A stretch of DNA of 6,849 bases from Nanobdellota archaeon. Lineage in GTDB: Archaea > Nanobdellota > Nanobdellia > SCGC-AAA011-G17 > GW2011-AR20. The notes below the pieces were generated by a model. The model ran no database searches and had not been told where the DNA came from. It worked only from the letters and a program-made list of their open reading frames with translations. The translations under genes were made by a program, and so were the position numbers. The stretch covers positions 1 to 6,849 of the forward strand of contig JAHJQH010000017.1 of the NCBI GenBank assembly GCA_018819375.1, read 5' to 3'. The stretch's first letter is position 1. Each line of letters opens with the position of its first letter. Positions 4,185-6,849 of this stretch are shown here, one piece after another.

Positions 4185-4937
4185 CTATTTTTCAGATTCG
4201 GAATCAAAAACAAATTTCTTTCCAAAAAATCTTTCAAAGTTGCTGAAAATTCTTTTCTCAACAATTTTCTTGTTCATTTTTTTGATAAAAGCTATTTTCT
4301 CGACGATAAGTTTAACATTCGCGGGCTCGTTTTCTCCATCACGTCCAAGATAAGGTGAATCAGTTTCAGTAAGAATGTTATTGACCGGAACATTTTCAGC
4401 AATGCCTTGGAAGTGTTTGCTTCTAAAAATAATGAGTGGGATGCTAAGCATCCAGCCATTATCAACTATTTTAGAAACAAGTTTGAAGTTTCCATTGAAA
4501 CAATGCAGGACAACTTTCTTGGCACCTTTCTTTTCTAAAATGTTTAGAACATCTTTCTCTGCTTTTCTTGAATGGACAATAAGAGGAACATCTAAGTCAA
4601 AACTCAAATCAATCATTTTTTTGAAAACAGCAGTCTGTTTTGAATGACCCTCATAAGAAAAATCCAAACCAACCTCCCCAATGCCGATGATTCTATCCTT
4701 GTTTTCAGAGATAAACTCAATTTCTCTGGAGATATCCCCGCCGTCCATCTTCAAAAGTTCAGAAGGGTATAAACCAAGAGCAACAAGCACATTCCCGTAT
4801 TTGCCCGCAATATCCAGGCATTTCCTGTTGCTTTCAGTACCAAGACCATTAGTAACGACAAGAACATCTCTCGCTCTCTTCATCATACTCTCCACATCCC
4901 CACACAAATCCAAGTGCGCATGAATATCCAGATACAT
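4185..4937 (-). CDS. tatD: TatD-family metal-dependent hydrolase (putative DNase)
   Basis: TatD-family enzymes are TIM-barrel metallohydrolases with 3'-exonuclease or deoxyribonuclease activity. Numbering from the ATG at 4937 (250 residues), the metal ligands are H6 and H8 (DIHAHLD), E88 (GEVGLDF), H122 (VHSR), H145 (LHCFNG) and D193 (TETDSPYL). All signature blocks are present in order. The frame extends to a TTG at 4952, but the TATA box at 4962-4970 would then be only 14 bases away. The ATG at 4937 is 29 bases from it and gives the usual short N-terminus before the HxH strand. The usual GxHPH block reads GLYPSE (55-60), with Tyr for His. The C-terminus is lysine- and acid-rich. The physiological substrate is unknown. 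Confidence 0.9.
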   Translation of the reverse strand: MYLDIHAHLDLCGDVESMMKRARDVLVVTNGLGTESNRKCLDIAGKYGNVLVALGLYPSELLKMDGGDISREIEFISENKDRIIGIGEVGLDFSYEGHSKQTAVFKKMIDLSFDLDVPLIVHSRKAEKDVLNILEKKGAKKVVLHCFNGNFKLVSKIVDNGWMLSIPLIIFRSKHFQGIAENVPVNNILTETDSPYLGRDGENEPANVKLIVEKIAFIKKMNKKIVEKRIFSNFERFFGKKFVFDSESEK

Positions 4938-4961
4938 ACAGTAAGATAACAAATTAGTTGG

Positions 4962-4970
4962 CTATAAAAA
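4962..4970 (-). promoter_or_regulatory. TATA box of the TatD gene
   Basis: TTTTTATAG on the minus strand supports a start at ATG 4937 rather than TTG 4952. It lies 12 bases beyond the M50 gene's stop, and its T run may double as that transcript's terminator. Confidence 0.5.
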
Positions 4971-4982
4971 GATTTTCATTAG

Positions 4983-6170
4983 TCACACAAATAAATTAAA
5001 GATAGAAATTAAAACTTTCAGGATGTAAGGTAAGAGATTGATGACAATTAAGGCAAGGCAAATAAAACTAACAATACCCCATATATGTTTGGCCTTTTTT
5101 TCATTCTTGGTAAAAAACAACAAGGCAGTATGGAACATCCTCCCGCCGTCAATAGGGCCGAGGGGCAAAAGGTTAAACAGGCCAATGCCAAAACTTATCA
5201 CATATATCCAAAATAGCAGTTTGGAAAACCACAGGAAAAAAGACAAAAGACCATTCCCATACTTATCAACATAATCTGGTTTGAACCCAACAGAAATTGG
5301 TGTGACAGAAACTCCCATATACCCCCTGTTTGAATCATCTGGACGAGCAGTTAACTCAAGAGTATAATCTTCTCTTCCAGTTTTTACAAGAACATTATCA
5401 CCGGGCTTTAAGTTCTGGGTAGCATTCAAAAAATCATCGAGATTAGAAATTGTAACATCATTAATACCAATGATATTATCATCAACAGCTATGTTCGTCT
5501 CTGAAACAGGAGAGTCAGCTTCTATGGAAATGACCTTGACACCTTGGTATTCCATGCTAGAAGCAACAAGGGGGTTAACAATGAACCCAGCAACAAGGAA
5601 AACAACGAGGAACAAGACAATGTTCCCAAAAGGACCAGCAGCAAAAAGTCTCAGTTGTTCTCTTTTCTTCTTCTTATTAAGTTGGTTTTCATCAGGTTCT
5701 ACAAAAGCTGCGAGAATAGGACCTAAAAAAGCAAAACCAGAACTCTTGATTTTCACATTAGATAATCTTGCATAAATTCCGTGAGAAAATTCGTGAACAA
5801 GGGCAACAACAAATATGGAAATAATCCAGTGCCAAAAACTAAGAGCAGGCAATCCAGGAATTTGAATTCCAGGAAGGACAGGGCTGACGATAGGTACTGT
5901 TTTAGGAACAAAAATAAGATTATAAGTTCCTTTAAGCAAAATATAAAACATGGTGGCCATCCCGGCAAAACCAACAAGAATTCCCACATCTCCAAAAAAC
6001 TTAGCTATTCGCGGACATACTTTGGAGAACCTGTCCATCAGTTTAAGTCCAAACTTTGTTTTATATAAAACAAATATTTTTCCTTGTGTAACAAACCTTT
6101 TTTTGTATTTAGCATAAAATAAGAATAACAAGGAGTAAAACACTACAGCAGATAAAATATCAATATTCAT
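4983..6170 (-). CDS. Site-2-type intramembrane metalloprotease (M50) with PDZ domain
   Basis: This 395-residue polytopic membrane protein belongs to the M50 / site-2 protease family, which cuts substrates within the membrane using zinc. The zinc site is HEFSH (126-130, with catalytic Glu127) and NLLPLGPIDGG (333-343, with Asp341 as third ligand). AAGPFGN (177-183) is the conserved segment after the first core helices. A PDZ-like domain spans about 207-290, between the two halves of the catalytic core. Further hydrophobic helices lie at about 5-20, 61-87, 111-131, 184-203, 308-335 and 364-393. Its AGGTG ribosome site (6175-6179) overlaps the L40e stop, and the ATG starts seven bases after that stop, so it is the third gene of the eIF5A-L40e operon. 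The substrate is unknown. Confidence 0.92.
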   Translation of the reverse strand: MNIDILSAVVFYSLLFLFYAKYKKRFVTQGKIFVLYKTKFGLKLMDRFSKVCPRIAKFFGDVGILVGFAGMATMFYILLKGTYNLIFVPKTVPIVSPVLPGIQIPGLPALSFWHWIISIFVVALVHEFSHGIYARLSNVKIKSSGFAFLGPILAAFVEPDENQLNKKKKREQLRLFAAGPFGNIVLFLVVFLVAGFIVNPLVASSMEYQGVKVISIEADSPVSETNIAVDDNIIGINDVTISNLDDFLNATQNLKPGDNVLVKTGREDYTLELTARPDDSNRGYMGVSVTPISVGFKPDYVDKYGNGLLSFFLWFSKLLFWIYVISFGIGLFNLLPLGPIDGGRMFHTALLFFTKNEKKAKHIWGIVSFICLALIVINLLPYILKVLISIFNLFV

Positions 6171-6177
6171 TTAACAC

Positions 6178-6339
6178 CTATTTTTTTCTTACAGGCCTCA
6201 AGGCCTTGGAATTGCATTTTCTGCATTTTATCCTGCCCCTCAAAACTTTCAGGGGAAGAGCTCTAATCTTGGATTTACACTTCTTGCATACAAAAACATT
6301 CTTGTACAATCTTGCCTGTGCTTCTGGGAATTTTGCCAT
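6178..6339 (-). CDS. rpl40e: Large-subunit ribosomal protein L40e
   Basis: The 53-residue product opens MAKFPEAQARLY, the characteristic start of archaeal L40e, and has a zinc knuckle C18-x2-C21 ... C39-x2-C42 followed by LRPV and a basic tail. L40e is a small zinc-binding component of the 50S subunit. In the better-known archaeal versions the two CxxC pairs are about ten residues apart; here they are 17 apart, with a basic/hydrophobic insert (KSKIRALPLKVLRGRIK), so this is a longer-loop form. The gene follows eIF5A by six bases with a GAGG ribosome site (6344-6347), and its stop overlaps the next gene's ribosome site. Confidence 0.88.
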   Translation of the reverse strand: MAKFPEAQARLYKNVFVCKKCKSKIRALPLKVLRGRIKCRKCNSKALRPVRKK

Positions 6340-6345
6340 TTAGCC

Positions 6346-6741
6346 TCACTTGGATTGTTTCATGATTCTTTCACCAATTACAATCCAATAAATCACCTGT
6401 CCGCCTTCAACAATTTTATCCTTCAATTCCTGTGGAATTTTCAGGTCAAAAGTCTCGTAGCTTTCAAGGTCCATCACATTTGCCACATCTCCGACAACAG
6501 AAAGGATTTGGGCAGTCTTTTTCTCAATGATTGGTACATCAACCTTATCAGTTCCGGGGAACACCTGAATTATCTTCTGTCCGTCAGTCAGGCAAATAGC
6601 TTCAATCCTGCATTTGGCATGTCCATGCTTCCCTGTTTTAGAGACTTGCAGACTCTTAACAACGCAAGCCTTTCCGTCAAGAATAACATAACTACCAACT
6701 TTAAGACTTCCAGCCGTAACAACTTTTTTGTCCCCCTCCAT
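6346..6741 (-). CDS. eif5a: Translation factor eIF5A (hypusine-containing)
   Basis: Archaeal/eukaryotic eIF5A (aIF5A) helps ribosomes through stalling sequences and in termination. The 131 residues from ATG 6741 include the modification loop SKTGKHGHAK (34-43), in which Lys38 is the lysine converted to hypusine or deoxyhypusine. The N-terminal SH3-like half runs to about residue 68, and the C-terminal OB-fold half ends IYWIVIGERIMKQSK. The frame continues upstream to tandem ATGs at 6798, but that extension is a hydrophobic run lying over the promoter. The TATA box at 6764-6772 is 27 bases from ATG 6741, so this start is chosen and the mRNA is leaderless. It heads an operon with L40e and the M50 protease. 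Deoxyhypusine synthase is not in the window. Confidence 0.93.
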   Translation of the reverse strand: MEGDKKVVTAGSLKVGSYVILDGKACVVKSLQVSKTGKHGHAKCRIEAICLTDGQKIIQVFPGTDKVDVPIIEKKTAQILSVVGDVANVMDLESYETFDLKIPQELKDKIVEGGQVIYWIVIGERIMKQSK

Positions 6742-6763
6742 AAGAATAAAAACAAAAATAACA

Positions 6764-6772
6764 TTTATAAAA
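6764..6772 (-). promoter_or_regulatory. TATA box of the eIF5A-L40e-M50 operon
   Basis: TTTTATAAA on the minus strand is centred 27 bases before the eIF5A ATG. The element is nearly palindromic and could also fire on the plus strand. Between here and 6849 I see no gene; an ATG at 6846 on the plus strand is too close to the edge to judge. Confidence 0.65.
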
Positions 6773-6849
6773 GTTGTGATTCTTATGATAACCATCAATT
6801 AAGGTCAACAAACCCAAAAAAGAGTTCTAAGTGATTCCAGACAGATGAA

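Noticed and set aside
6742..6798. N-terminal extension of eIF5A to the upstream ATGs
   Set aside because: It would cover the TATA box and add a hydrophobic segment absent from eIF5A. The ATG at 6741 has the correct promoter spacing and family length.

Overview
The window is from an archaeon, most likely a small-genome DPANN lineage of the Woesearchaeota/Pacearchaeota type. That placement is inferred from the gene set and style, not proven. The archaeal signs are an Orc1/Cdc6 initiator, the wyosine enzyme Taw1, an eIF5A with the hypusine-site motif, a ribosomal L40e zinc protein, a site-2-type M50 protease, and AT-rich DNA. Six promoters have a TATA box centred about 25 to 29 bases from a start codon, which is the geometry of leaderless archaeal transcripts. 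Genes further down an operon, and the tiny genes, carry GGAGG/GGTG-type ribosome binding sites instead.

Bases 1-228 hold no convincing gene. They look like a replication-origin flank of the cdc6 gene: two near-identical 24-base direct repeats, two short perfect inverted repeats, and a 70-base run with no G just before the start codon. cdc6 follows (229-1305, +). Next, under its own TATA box and a very strong Shine-Dalgarno site, comes a tight chain of four tiny ORFs (1404-1952, +) of 43, 38, 37 and 56 codons. I recognise none of them. The last contains a 23-base-period duplication that looks like a frameshift event, and its end overlaps the convergent phosphatase gene.

The rest reads on the minus strand. 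In coordinate order it holds: a small protein-tyrosine-phosphatase-like protein (1944-2252); an Asn-rich, sequon-rich predicted lipoprotein (2309-2875); Taw1 (2910-3851); a two-gene tiny unit made of an unrecognised 37-residue ORF (4036-4149) and a 37-residue lysine-rich (ATKKK) repeat protein (3920-4033); a TatD-family metal-dependent hydrolase (4185-4937); and an operon transcribed eIF5A (6346-6741), L40e (6178-6339), M50 protease (4983-6170).

Functionally the window mixes DNA replication initiation (cdc6 and a putative origin), translation (eIF5A, L40e, Taw1 for tRNA-Phe), nucleic-acid handling (TatD, the lysine-rich protein) and envelope functions (lipoprotein, M50 protease). The least explained parts are the four-ORF chain after cdc6, the lysine-rich bicistron, and several repeat or dyad arrangements beside promoters.
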